Assembly: GCA_000961765.1 (NCBI GenBank)
Contig: LADT01000090.1
Coordinates: 1 to 64,000 of the forward strand
Direction: 5' to 3'
Length of the DNA stretch: 64,000 nucleotides
From: Clostridiaceae bacterium BRH_c20a
Lineage (GTDB): Bacteria; Bacillota; Peptococcia; Peptococcales; BICA1-8
In this document: piece after piece, positions 54,739-62,389 of the stretch
Layout: each line of letters opens with the position of its first letter
How positions within the stretch are numbered: position 1 is the first letter of the stretch
Notes under the pieces: model-generated
What the model was told of the DNA's origin: nothing
What the model saw: the letters and a program-made list of their open reading frames with translations, nothing else
The model's database searches: none
Translations under genes and position numbers: made by a program

Positions 54739-55122
54739 ATGGGAAAACACTTTGTCAGCTCCTCGCATAAGGAGCGTTTTATAAGCATGATGATCGAGGA
54801 TGACATGTCGCCCAGTGACTCAGAACGAGCCAGCCTGTTTTATATCATTACAGGCAATGATGACCTTTATAGGAAACGCAGATTCATCTATGATCCGAGT
54901 GAGCACTGCATACGTGACTGTCTTGATGATGCTAATGTCGATTTTTCATTAGGTATGCGTTCGTTAATTAGACTCGGTTTTAACCTTTACAATGGTTGGT
55001 CAGACAGATACACAACACCGATGTCTCTGCTTGACAGTCTTGACAGCCGTAACCTATTGCTTGCGGGAAATGCTATAATGATACGATTTAATAGAAGTTT
55101 ACCAGCAGAGTTTGTAGACTAA
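54739..55122 (+). CDS. DUF6075-family small protein
   Basis: 127 residues from the ATG at 54739 (TATAGGAGGTTAATAAAA upstream). H-F-V-S-S-S-H-K-E-R-F, then S-L-F-Y-I-I-T-G-N-D-D-L-Y near 33-45 and A-L-V/S-L-I-R-L-G-F-N-L-Y-N-G-W near 85 match the DUF6075 pattern. It is a small accessory protein often found with this kind of transposon. It is the only intact gene of the element. Confidence 0.75.
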   Translation: MGKHFVSSSHKERFISMMIEDDMSPSDSERASLFYIITGNDDLYRKRRFIYDPSEHCIRDCLDDANVDFSLGMRSLIRLGFNLYNGWSDRYTTPMSLLDSLDSRNLLLAGNAIMIRFNRSLPAEFVD

Positions 55123-55318
55123 TAAATCTGCCACAGATAATGGGATCGCAAATGCGGTCTCATCCTTTTATCAGATGAAGAAAAAATCCTACAACTTTTG
55201 CAACAAAGTGCATTTTTGATAGTAATACCTTGCGTTCTAAGAATTAATTTGCAGTAAATTCAATTGAGTTGTTAGTGATAATTTGACGTTCGTTATTGCT
55301 ACAATGTGACGTCTTACA

Positions 55319-55960
55319 CTCCTGCCTGCTGAAAGCGGCGCTGATAGCCTTCGCCGATTCCTGTTTGGAACTAAAGTCCAGATGCGAATAGGTGTTTGCC
55401 GTGGTAGCAAAGGTGGAATGCCCCAGCCAATCCTGAATGGACTTTATCGGAATGCCCTGTGCTAAAAGCAGGCTATCGCAGGAATGGCACAAATCATGGA
55501 AACGGATAACCCTGAACTGATATCGCTTTAAGAGCAAGCCAAAGTGGTCAGTAATATAATTCGGCTTAAAGATTTTTCCCATCTCATCTACGCAGACGTA
55601 ATCAGAATAAGTGTTGTCGTAGCTTCTTTTCAACAGCCTGCGGTGATATTCCTGCCGGTCTTTTACTTCCTGAAGGAGTGTCCGAACCTCTGTAATCAGT
55701 GGCAGGGTACGGAAGCTGGACTTTGTTTTCAGCTTGTCCTCAGCATATAAAACTTTTTTGCCTCCGGCTTTCCCCTCCGTGACCTTGTGGTTGATGGAGA
55801 TAGTCCCCCGCTGAAAATCAATGGTGCTCCAACGAATACCCAGCACCTCGCTGCGCCTCAAGCCGTAATAGGCGGCAAGCTGAATGACCGCAGCAATGGA
55901 ATCATGCTTTGTCGCTTCAAAGAGCGCCGCCTTCGCTTCGCCGCGGTTTCTGCTGCCGTC
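55319..55960 (-). pseudogene. Tyrosine recombinase fragment (ICE integrase), mutated
   Basis: Minus strand. Visible motifs: Y-Y-G-L-R-R-S-E-V-L-G-I-R-W (first catalytic R), R-F-H-D-L-C-H-S near 120 of the ATG frame (normally H-D-L-R-H-S; the second catalytic Arg is Cys), W-L-G-H-S-T, and T-Y-S-H-L-D (catalytic Y). The coding upstream of 55861 continues as A-A-V-I-Q-L-A-A-Y without a start, so the N-terminus is missing. At 55319 the last native codon (E) meets the transposon end. The protein is therefore truncated at both ends and catalytically altered. Confidence 0.75.
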
Positions 55961-55975
55961 CTGTTTTGCAAACTA

Positions 55976-56053
55976 TTATTGTGGCAAAAACCAGGAACCG
56001 TGCAGCATGGTATCCTCCGTCAATGCATGGGTTAATCTCGCTCCTCCAGTCAT
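55976..56053 (-). other. Short minus-strand frame with a strong ribosome site
   Basis: ATG at 56053 preceded by AAAAGGAGGTGACC encodes 25 codons (M-T-G-G-A-R-L-T-H-A-L-T-E-D-T-M). Not a recognised protein. Probably a leftover start of a gene that lay between the phosphoesterase and the integrase, now cut off. Confidence 0.3.
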
Positions 56054-56073
56054 GGTCACCTCCTTTTGCGCAT

Positions 56074-56097
56074 GAAAAAACCGTCCCGAAGGGCGGT
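56074..56097 (-). terminator. Terminator after the metallophosphoesterase gene
   Basis: On the minus strand ACCGCCC, TTCG loop, GGGACGGT then six T. One C/A mismatch in the stem. It lies 14 bases beyond the stop at 56111. Confidence 0.7.
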
Positions 56098-56110
56098 GTA
56101 AATCACATTC

Positions 56111-56656
56111 TTATATGATGCTACCCTTAAATTCCTGATTGTTTTTAACTAGTTCCGCAAAGGTCGCAGGCCGGAAATGGTTGATATCCACACCGGCATT
56201 AAGAGCGTTCGGCATGTCCTTGAGTAGCTGAAAATAGGCGGCGTCAGTGTTGTTATGTATGTGTGCGTAAATGTGATAACTGCCTTTGGCAATGCCGTTC
56301 CACGTCATCATTGGATAATGGCATAGCGTGATTTTATGTGCGCCGTCGCTGGTTTCAAGCATATTGGATACGCTTACAAAGTGCTTATCCAAGTCCGCTT
56401 TTTTCATCCAATCCTTGTCGTGATTGCCTTTAATCAAATGCTTTTTGCCGTACAGTCTGCTCAAATATTCATCTGCCGACACCGCATTACGGAAAAACAA
56501 ATCGCCGAGTATATAGATGGTATCGTTCACACCCACTCTGTTATTCCACTGCGTTAGAAGATATTCGTCCATTTCCGCGACTGTGTTAAATGGTCTGTTG
56601 CAATGCTTTATAATATTAGCGTGACCAAAATGCTGGTCAGCAGTAAAATAAATCAG
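56111..56656 (-). CDS. Calcineurin-like metallophosphoesterase
   Basis: 181 residues if started at CTG 56656. The frame upstream of the ATG at 56572 reads L-I-Y-F-T-A-D-Q-H-F-G-H-A-N-I-I, the D-x-H first motif that the family must have, so the protein starts before 56572. There is no ATG, only CTG at 56656, with AGAGGTGGA 7 bases upstream. Further motifs: I-L-G-D-L-F (GD), I-K-G-N-H-D (GNHD), L-C-H-Y-P-M, Y-A-H-I-H-N (HxH). It is thus a complete phosphoesterase with a probably non-standard or mutated start. Confidence 0.8.
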   Translation of the reverse strand: MIYFTADQHFGHANIIKHCNRPFNTVAEMDEYLLTQWNNRVGVNDTIYILGDLFFRNAVSADEYLSRLYGKKHLIKGNHDKDWMKKADLDKHFVSVSNMLETSDGAHKITLCHYPMMTWNGIAKGSYHIYAHIHNNTDAAYFQLLKDMPNALNAGVDINHFRPATFAELVKNNQEFKGSII

Positions 56657-56691
56657 ATTGAATCCACCTCTCTTTCATAAAGGCATAGGGA

Positions 56692-57600
56692 TTAATATTC
56701 CGGACTTAACAGAAAATCTGTAATATGCATTGTTTTGATACCCTGATAATTCCCGCCCGCAAACTCATCCGTTCGCAAAACATATTTTGGATAATTGTCT
56801 GCGATACCGAGAAGTCTGCCGTACTCCCGCTGCTCTGTTTCCTCCCGTTCAATTTGCTGTGTGACCTGAATATATAACTTATTTTCCTGTCGGGTTGCAA
56901 CAAAATCAATCTCGGCGTTACCGATTTTGCCAATGGAGACGTCGTATCCCCGCCGAAGTAGTTCCAAATAAACGATGTTTTCTAACATAGCCGCCACGTT
57001 GTCCGGTGTATAACCAAGAATGCTGTAGCGGAAGGCTGGATCACTCAGATAGAATTTCTCCTGGGTCTTCAAAAACTCTTTGCCTTGAATATCGTAACGG
57101 GAGCAGCGATGCAGAATGAATGCGCTTTCAAGTTTAGCAAGGTAGGTATATACTGTTTCATTATCAATCGTGCGGTTTTCGCTCTTAAGATATTTTGATA
57201 TTGAAGCTGCGGAAAAAGTTCGCCTGACATTCTCAAAGGCAAACTTCACGATACGCTCCAGCTCGTCTACCTTGCGGATTTGATTGCGTTTGGCGATATC
57301 TGTGAAAATAGTGGAGTTGTAAATATCTCTTACAATAGGGTATGCCTCATCCGGGGTGTATGGCTGCAAATGAACAACAGGAAAGCCTCCTAAGCGTAGA
57401 TAGCGTGCAAATTCGCTATGCAGGTTGTGTTCCAATTCACCAATAGTATACTTTTCCAACTGAACAATAGTGTATTTTGACAGATTACCCACTGTTTCGC
57501 CGGGACCATACTCTTTTCGGAAGGTCAGATACTCCGAAAAAGAAAGCGGAAAGATGCGGAAAGTAATATATCTCCCTGTCAGATAGATAGTCCGGCTCAT
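56692..57600 (-). pseudogene. DUF4143 ATPase fragment, lacking its AAA domain
   Basis: 302 residues. It opens S-R-T-I-Y-L-T-G-R-Y-I-T-F-R-I-F-P-L-S-F, the middle part of the AAA_14/DUF4143 family. Y-L-R-L-G-G-F-P-V-V (DUF4143 start) and the C-terminal E-I-D-F-V-A-T nuclease-like E-I-D-F core follow. The Walker A and B part that normally precedes this is absent, and the sequence beyond 57600 is a serine recombinase fragment on the other strand, so the gene was cut by a rearrangement. The C-terminal D-F...Q-V-T-Q is a PD-(D/E)XK-like end. Confidence 0.75.
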
Positions 57601-57601
57601 T

Positions 57602-57898
57602 TATGATTTATATCTGAAAGGCTATGGCTGCCGGAAGATTAAATCTTACCTAGAAAAGAACGACATAAAAACGGTAACCGGAAAGTCCGAATGGAGCACA
57701 TCCACCATTGACCGGATTCTTTCCAATGAGAAGTATGTCGGAACTGTATTATCTCAGAAAAGCTATGCTAAAAATTGCATGACTCATAAACAGGTAAAAA
57801 ACAACGGCGAGTTACCTATGTACATTATTGACAATAATCACGAGGCCATTATAAGCAAGAAGGTATTTGAGGAAGTTCAGCGTAGGAAATCCTCGTAA
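57602..57898 (+). pseudogene. Large serine recombinase fragment (recombinase domain)
   Basis: A + frame with no start runs Y-D-L-Y-L-K-G-Y-G-C-R-K-I, then W-S-T-S-T-I-D-R-I-L-S-N-E-K-Y-V-G, H-E-A-I-I and V-F-E-E-V-Q-R-R-K-S to a stop at 57898. This is the recombinase domain (PF07508 type) that follows the catalytic domain in large serine recombinases of conjugative elements. Catalytic N-terminus and C-terminal zinc domain are absent. Both ends are cut, another sign that several elements have been broken here. Confidence 0.75.
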
Positions 57899-58210
57899 AG
57901 CTTGGTTTGCATTGGAAGCACAGTACGTTAAATTTAGAGTAAACGGCTGTACATCATTTTAAATATGGCGAAATTGCCGTAATTGAAGCTCTTATGTATA
58001 AACTTATGATTAAGAAAATTATTTTCCAGTGTATTTTCTATCTACATCAAATAATTACAATGTCTAAAAAAAATATTTTTTCAGACATTCTTTTTTTTAT
58101 TCGTTATAGGTGATTGTTTAGAAATAGGTTTAAAATATAGAATTATTGAATTATACGCTATTATTGAAACATCCTATAACAATGAAATCGGATATGATTC
58201 GGTTATTAAC
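57899..58210. other. AT-rich stretch before the next gene
   Basis: No independent gene or RNA is recognised. From about 58061 to 58210 the frame of the next gene stays open and reads protein-like (L-E-I-G-L-K-Y-R-I-I-E-L-Y-A-I-I-E) but lacks a start codon. Confidence 0.4.
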
Positions 58211-58885
58211 ATGAATTTCGGAACTGCCATACAGAATATATTAAATAAAAATAGATTTATTCAAATACTAAAGCCCGAGCCAATCAGCATAAGGTTATCT
58301 GACTGGCGAAATATCGCTTACCATCATACTTATGAAATTGAGGGAGAAAGCATTAAATGCAACTATGGAAAAACAGGGAATAATTTCGTTATTTCCTTAA
58401 ATGAATTACATGATTATGCGGGGAAAATAATTAAATCCTGTAATATAATAGATATTGGTCGGCATATATTTCTATTCGATAATAGCAACATATTTTCTGA
58501 GCTCAATGAAGAAAACATTACTGTCCATGACAGAGAGGCCATGAAAATAGGCCAGCTTAAAACATCTATGCTAAGTCAAGGTTTTAAACTTGTCTATTTT
58601 ATTGGTGGTAAAGAAAATGTTAAAGCTATTATATGGGATCTTAAAAGAAACAATCTATTAACCGATGACGAACAAACTCGTCGTGAAATCCACTGCATAC
58701 AGTTTTTATATAATATCTGGATTGAGTTTCCAGTTCAAAATATAAATATCATATATTGTGATAGTATGGGAAGAACGCTATACGAGTATTCTACAAAGGG
58801 AGAGATATGCCAAGAAATTGCAAATGGAATACTTGAATTTGTGAACCTGTTTGGATTCATTTCAATAAAAAAGCTGTCAAATTAG
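58211..58885 (+). CDS. Hypothetical protein, possibly 5'-truncated
   Basis: 224 residues from the ATG at 58211. There is no ribosome site before it, and the same frame is open for at least 150 bases upstream with protein-like sequence. It may therefore be the 3' part of a larger gene whose start was lost in the junction with the serine recombinase fragment. Soluble, mixed alpha/beta, no family recognised. A clear terminator follows at 58959-59005. Confidence 0.5.
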   Translation: MNFGTAIQNILNKNRFIQILKPEPISIRLSDWRNIAYHHTYEIEGESIKCNYGKTGNNFVISLNELHDYAGKIIKSCNIIDIGRHIFLFDNSNIFSELNEENITVHDREAMKIGQLKTSMLSQGFKLVYFIGGKENVKAIIWDLKRNNLLTDDEQTRREIHCIQFLYNIWIEFPVQNINIIYCDSMGRTLYEYSTKGEICQEIANGILEFVNLFGFISIKKLSN

Positions 58886-58914
58886 ATTTCATACGTTAAA
58901 AATATCAAAGGGTG

Positions 58915-58943
58915 ATATGGCATCTATATTCACCTAACTTGCC
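58915..58943 (+). repeat. 29-bp direct repeat, copy 1
   Basis: Starts ATATGGCATCTATATTCACC and ends CTTGCC; it matches 61187-61215 in 28 of 29 positions (the one difference is C versus T). The pair brackets a 2.2-kb region with the PIN pair, the RQC-minor-1 remnant and a hypothetical gene. Confidence 0.7.
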
Positions 58944-58958
58944 ATAAATATATTGCTG

Positions 58959-59005
58959 AAAGCTGTTGTATCATTGAGAAGATGATGCGGCAGCTTTTGT
59001 TTTTT
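58959..59005 (+). terminator. Terminator after the hypothetical gene at 58211
   Basis: AAAGCTG (58959-58965) with following TATCAT pairs to ATGATG...CAGCTTT (58981-58997), with some G-T pairs, then TTTTGTTTTTT. Confidence 0.65.
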
Positions 59006-59075
59006 GATATAATATGAAAAGTATATTGGGTATAATAACTAGTGTATAATATAAGATATAGGGCGAGGTATTCTA

Positions 59076-59519
59076 ATGAAAATTTATATGGATGTTTGTT
59101 GTCTTAACAGGCCATTTGACGATCAAACGCAAGACAAGATAAGAATTGAGAGTGATGCTATGCTTGCCATCTTGTCAAAATGTGTGTCAGGAGAATGGCA
59201 GTTACTATCAAGTGAAGTGCTTGATATTGAAATTGAAAATACACAAGACCAATGGAAAAAGAGTAAGGTGTATGAACTATATAAGCTGGCTGAAGATAAA
59301 ATTATATTAAATGATAAAATTGTAAAGCGAGCACTTGAATTTCAAAACTCTGGATTAAAATCGTTTGATAGTTTACATGTAGCTTCTGCTGAATATTCAA
59401 AAGCAGATATATTTTTGACTACTGATAAAAAATTGCTACATACGGTGGAACGGTTAAAATTAGATTTAAAAACGGCAAATCCTATAAATTGGTTTATGGA
59501 GGTAGATGAAAATGAATAG
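59076..59519 (+). CDS. PIN-domain toxin
   Basis: 147 residues, M-K-I-Y-M-D-V-C-C-L-N-R-P-F-D at the start (first catalytic D), an acidic K-S-F-D-S-L-H-V-A-S-A near 94-104 and I-F-L-T-T-D-K-K-L-L near 112 (last D), the PIN fold pattern of VapC-type RNases. Ribosome site GGGCGAGGTATTCTA. The stop overlaps the next gene by 8 bases; its partner is downstream, the reverse of the usual antitoxin-first order. Confidence 0.85.
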   Translation: MKIYMDVCCLNRPFDDQTQDKIRIESDAMLAILSKCVSGEWQLLSSEVLDIEIENTQDQWKKSKVYELYKLAEDKIILNDKIVKRALEFQNSGLKSFDSLHVASAEYSKADIFLTTDKKLLHTVERLKLDLKTANPINWFMEVDENE

Positions 59520-59718
59520 TATAGCAAAGGATTTAGGTACTATACGTAAGATGGGCATTGAGGCTTTAGTAGAAAAGCTTGGTCCAGTTGGTATGGCTGA
59601 ATTTATACGCCAGTTTGACTCTGGTTACGGTGATTACACCAAAGAACGCCACAAATGGCTTGATGGCATAGATATTAACACTATTGTAAAACAGGCGGAG
59701 ACAAAAAGGGGTAAATAA
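59512..59718 (+). CDS. Probable antitoxin of the PIN pair
   Basis: 68 residues from the ATG at 59512 (GGAGG 9 bases upstream; an ATG at 59506 is too close to it). Not a classical AbrB or RHH domain by eye: I-R-K-M-G-I-E-A-L-V-E-K-L-G-P, then F-I-R-Q-F-D-S-G-Y-G-D-Y-T-K-E-R. It overlaps the toxin gene, which is the reason to call it the partner. A strong terminator follows. Confidence 0.65.
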   Translation: MNSIAKDLGTIRKMGIEALVEKLGPVGMAEFIRQFDSGYGDYTKERHKWLDGIDINTIVKQAETKRGK

Positions 59719-59833
59719 TACCGTTGAATTCTTAAGAACAGCTAAGATATATGGAGTGAACTTTCCAAAAGTTAACTTCAACTTTAAACAATAACCTGCA
59801 TCTAAATTAACCAAACATTACATGTTAAAAGCT

Positions 59834-59874
59834 ACATTTTATCTCTTGTTTAAGAGGTAAAATGTTTTTTATTT
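59834..59874 (+). terminator. Strong terminator after the PIN pair
   Basis: ACATTTTA plus TCTCTT (59834-59847) pairs with AAGAGG plus TAAAATGT (59852-59865), a 14-base stem with one G-T pair, then TTTTTATTTT. Confidence 0.85.
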
Positions 59875-60019
59875 TAGGTTCTTTTCTAAAAGATTGTTGT
59901 TTTTTAAATAGATTTGGTTATGATAAAATAAATTATATTGTTATTTTTAATATAGAAAGGATTTTTGTGGTCGAGAGAATGGTTTTTGAACAAAAACTAT
60001 TTTTAGAAGTTCTATTATT

Positions 60020-60411
60020 TCAAACGCCCTGTCTATGGATATTACCAGGAGATAACCTTGCAGGAAATAACCAATCGGATTGATTGGATGATAGAGAAGG
60101 GTTTCCTTGAAATAGAATACAGGGACAGGCTTCCCCTGCTTGTCTTCTCAGAAATCGGCTGGGAGATTGAGCGGGAAACCTATGCAAAGGAACTGTTTCA
60201 AAAGCTCACCAAACTGCTGGACGGGAAGGACTTCAGCTTTGTTCAGGAGTTGAAGGACAGGAACAGGGGTATTAATAGAGAAAATAAGATTGAACGGTAA
60301 TGCGAGGTTTATACCGCTGCTGAAAGTTTGGAAGGAAATTGAGTACAAGAAAGTACAGGCTAAAATTCAGGGAGTTATAGATTATCTTATGAAGGACGGA
60401 ACTATATTTTG
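60020..60411 (+). pseudogene. RQC-minor-1-type DNA-binding protein remnant
   Basis: From about 60028 the frame reads V-Y-G-Y-Y-Q-E-I-T-L-Q-E-I-T-N-R-I-D-W, then F-S-E-I-G-W-E-I-E-R-E, a winged-helix found in RQC-minor-1 proteins. At about 60275 the coding passes to another frame (L-I-E-K-I-R-L-N-G-N-A-R-F-I-P-L-L) and continues to 60411. The N-terminal half is missing and no start remains. The frame starting at 60058 is an internal start. Confidence 0.6.
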
Positions 60412-60427
60412 AATTGAGGTAGGAGAC

Positions 60428-60844
60428 ATGAAACCTTTATGTCCGAGGCACAAGAGGCTTAAAAGAGAAGGCCGGCTTCAGGCTGCAAAGCATTGGTTGC
60501 CGAAATACGAAGGTAAGAGCATCGTAAAAGGCTATAGCAAGCATTTTGGGGTCAATAAGATTTGTGCGGTACTAGAACTCAGAATGCTGGAATATGAAAT
60601 ACCTGAAGACTATTTGGAAAAGTTAAAGGCAGATGAATTACTGCAGTGGAAGCTAAAAGAGAAAAGAAAACGTGAGAAAGAACTTAATCAGCGGGATGAT
60701 ATGTTTCAATATTCAGACGAGACGTTTTACTTTATTGATGGAAACGCTTCAAATGGTGCACAATATGGTTTAACATGGAATGAATTAGAGTGCGAGTCTG
60801 AATATTTATATGAACAAATAGATTCGGAAGAGCTGCCATTTTAA
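60428..60844 (+). CDS. Hypothetical basic protein following the RQC remnant
   Basis: 138 residues, ATG after TGAGGTAGGAGAC. K-P-L-C-P-R-H-K-R-L-K-R-E-G-R-L at the start, basic and possibly nucleic-acid-binding; W-L-P-K-Y near 25; an acidic tail ending I-D-S-E-E-L-P-F. I do not know the family name. It follows the RQC-minor-1 remnant by 16 bases, so the two were probably one operon in an ancestor. Confidence 0.6.
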   Translation: MKPLCPRHKRLKREGRLQAAKHWLPKYEGKSIVKGYSKHFGVNKICAVLELRMLEYEIPEDYLEKLKADELLQWKLKEKRKREKELNQRDDMFQYSDETFYFIDGNASNGAQYGLTWNELECESEYLYEQIDSEELPF

Positions 60845-61424
60845 TACATCCCACCCATACTATTAATACGAATAGAGGATAAGAACTTTTAGAAAAGATG
60901 CCCAATCCAATTTTCAGGTGCCGGCTGAAAATGCTGCGGAAACCTATTTCAGTTTGAATTTTTCCGTGATTAAACAAAAATAGCATAAGAGGATACCGTT
61001 TTATGTTGAGCATAATAAGAATCCCATCCATCAACGCAATCAAAGATTGCTGATGGTTCCCGGGAACCTTGTTATTTTCACAATAAGAAACTGACAAATT
61101 TCAATTTCTAGTTGAGATTATGAGCATACAGGGAATTTAAATTGTTACGCTTTAACTTCCCATTATCTGTATAGTTCTGCCTTGGAATATGGCATCTATA
61201 TTCATCTAACTTGCCAAATGTCTATAAATAATTAGAAGTTGGAGTCTTGCATTTTAATAAAGAGACCGAAGCAACTTAGACATTATTTCTTAGTTGAACA
61301 GCCTAGTTATAATTGTCGGAAAAAATCGAAAAAGGGAACAAAATAAAATGTTTTGTCGTCTAAAACTATAGAGAATAAATAAGGAAACAGAAGATAATTA
61401 AGATGATTTTTACGAGGGAGGGAA
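60845..61424. other. Non-coding stretch with the second repeat copy
   Basis: No gene recognised. A minus-strand frame at 60732-61097 overlaps the preceding gene and has no ribosome site. The 29-bp repeat copy lies at 61187-61215. Confidence 0.4.
61187..61215 (+). repeat. 29-bp direct repeat, copy 2
   Basis: Same as 58915-58943 except for one base. It stands in non-coding DNA 210 bases before the VanW gene, at the edge of the mobile region. Confidence 0.7.
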
Positions 61425-62255
61425 ATGCCGATGCTGACACGGAACACTCTAGCGAAACCGCGCCAAAGATCGACGTTGAGGTTAGCTGTTGGTAAAACAT
61501 ACTTTAGTCTCAAGCGGTATTGCTACTGGTTATTTTCAGGCACGAAGTTTGCCCGGAACAAAGGTTCGGATGGGGATGTCCCCTTTACTGTGTTTTCCCA
61601 CCAAACGCCCCTTTTAAGGAAGTTACCTAAAGTAGAGATGTGGCTCCAGCATAACAAAGTGGACAATCTAAAAACAGCGGTAAAGAAAATTGATGGTGTG
61701 GTTGTACGGCCGGGCGAGACCTTTTCTTACTGGCGACTTATCGGCAAACCTACTGCCAGAAAAGGATACAAGCCGGGAATGGTTTTAGTTAGCGGGAAGT
61801 ACACTTCCGGAACTGGAGGCGGGTTGTGCCAACTTTCTAACCTTATCTATTGGATGACTTTGCATACTCCCTTGACGGTGGTTGAGAGATGGAGGCACAG
61901 CTACGATGTATTCCCTGACGTCAACCGTACCCAACCTTTCGGCAGCGGTGCAACCTGTTCATACAACTATATAGATCTTCAGATTAGAAACGATACCCGA
62001 CAGTTGTTTTGCTTGCATGTTTTTCTTACGGACGAATTCCTAGTGGGTGAGTGGAAATCAGATAAACCAGTCCAACAAAAATACGAGGTATACGAAAAAG
62101 ATCACCTAATTACTCACGAACCCTGGGGTGGATATGTACGGCATAACAGGATCTACCGCAGGGTATTGGAAGGCGAAAAGGTGATTAGGGAGGAACCGGT
62201 GACCGAGAACCATGCCATCATGATGTATCAGCCAATGTTAGCAGAAAGCGAATAA
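61425..62255 (+). CDS. VanW-family protein
   Basis: 276 residues. Ribosome site GAGGGAGGGAA. The VanW core is present: G-V-V-V-R-P-G-E-T-F-S-Y-W near 90-102 and G-G-G-L-C-Q-L-S-N near 132-140, with the conserved R-H-S-Y-D-V-F-P-D near 158. VanW-like proteins are named from vancomycin-resistance clusters, but their enzymatic role is not known. No signal peptide seen. It is flanked by a convergent terminator on its right and mobile debris on its left, and I take it as chromosomal. Confidence 0.88.
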   Translation: MPMLTRNTLAKPRQRSTLRLAVGKTYFSLKRYCYWLFSGTKFARNKGSDGDVPFTVFSHQTPLLRKLPKVEMWLQHNKVDNLKTAVKKIDGVVVRPGETFSYWRLIGKPTARKGYKPGMVLVSGKYTSGTGGGLCQLSNLIYWMTLHTPLTVVERWRHSYDVFPDVNRTQPFGSGATCSYNYIDLQIRNDTRQLFCLHVFLTDEFLVGEWKSDKPVQQKYEVYEKDHLITHEPWGGYVRHNRIYRRVLEGEKVIREEPVTENHAIMMYQPMLAESE

Positions 62256-62294
62256 AGAAACTTGGCATCTGTCGCAGTAGCATCGTTGTACAAA

Positions 62295-62350
62295 AAACAA
62301 CACTAAAACACCGACAATTTTATTTTTTTGTCGGTGTTTTAGTGTTGTTT
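62295..62350. terminator. Bidirectional terminator, 23-bp perfect stem
   Basis: The arm at 62295-62317 is an exact complement of 62328-62350, 10-base loop. It lies between the + VanW gene and the - tupA gene, both ending here, so it serves both directions. Confidence 0.9.
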
Positions 62351-62389
62351 CAAATGGACAAAACAGACCTCGAGCTTGATGTATGGTGG

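Larger units (their letters stand above)
52041..55318. mobile_element. Decayed DDE/AAA transposon with TGTAAGAC ends
   Basis: The left end is TGTAAGAC (52041-52048) and the right end is its complement GTCTTACA (55311-55318). Both are fixed by broken genes: the DUF3991 frame ends at 52040 and the integrase frame changes at 55319. Inside are DUF6431-like, DDE transposase, AAA ATPase and DUF6075 genes, all in the + direction and all but the last broken. No matching target duplication flanks it (TTAGG versus CTCCT), and the flanking genes are different, so deletion followed insertion. Confidence 0.75.

Noticed and set aside
52036-55323. Target-site duplication around the transposon
   Set aside because: The five bases on the two sides (TTAGG, CTCCT) differ, and the flanking genes are not halves of one gene.
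59862-60083. Open frame of 73 codons on the + strand
   Set aside because: It begins inside the 3' arm of a strong terminator and shadows the RQC-minor-1 remnant in another frame.
60732-61097. Minus-strand frame of 121 codons
   Set aside because: It overlaps a better + strand gene, has no ribosome site and no recognisable motif.
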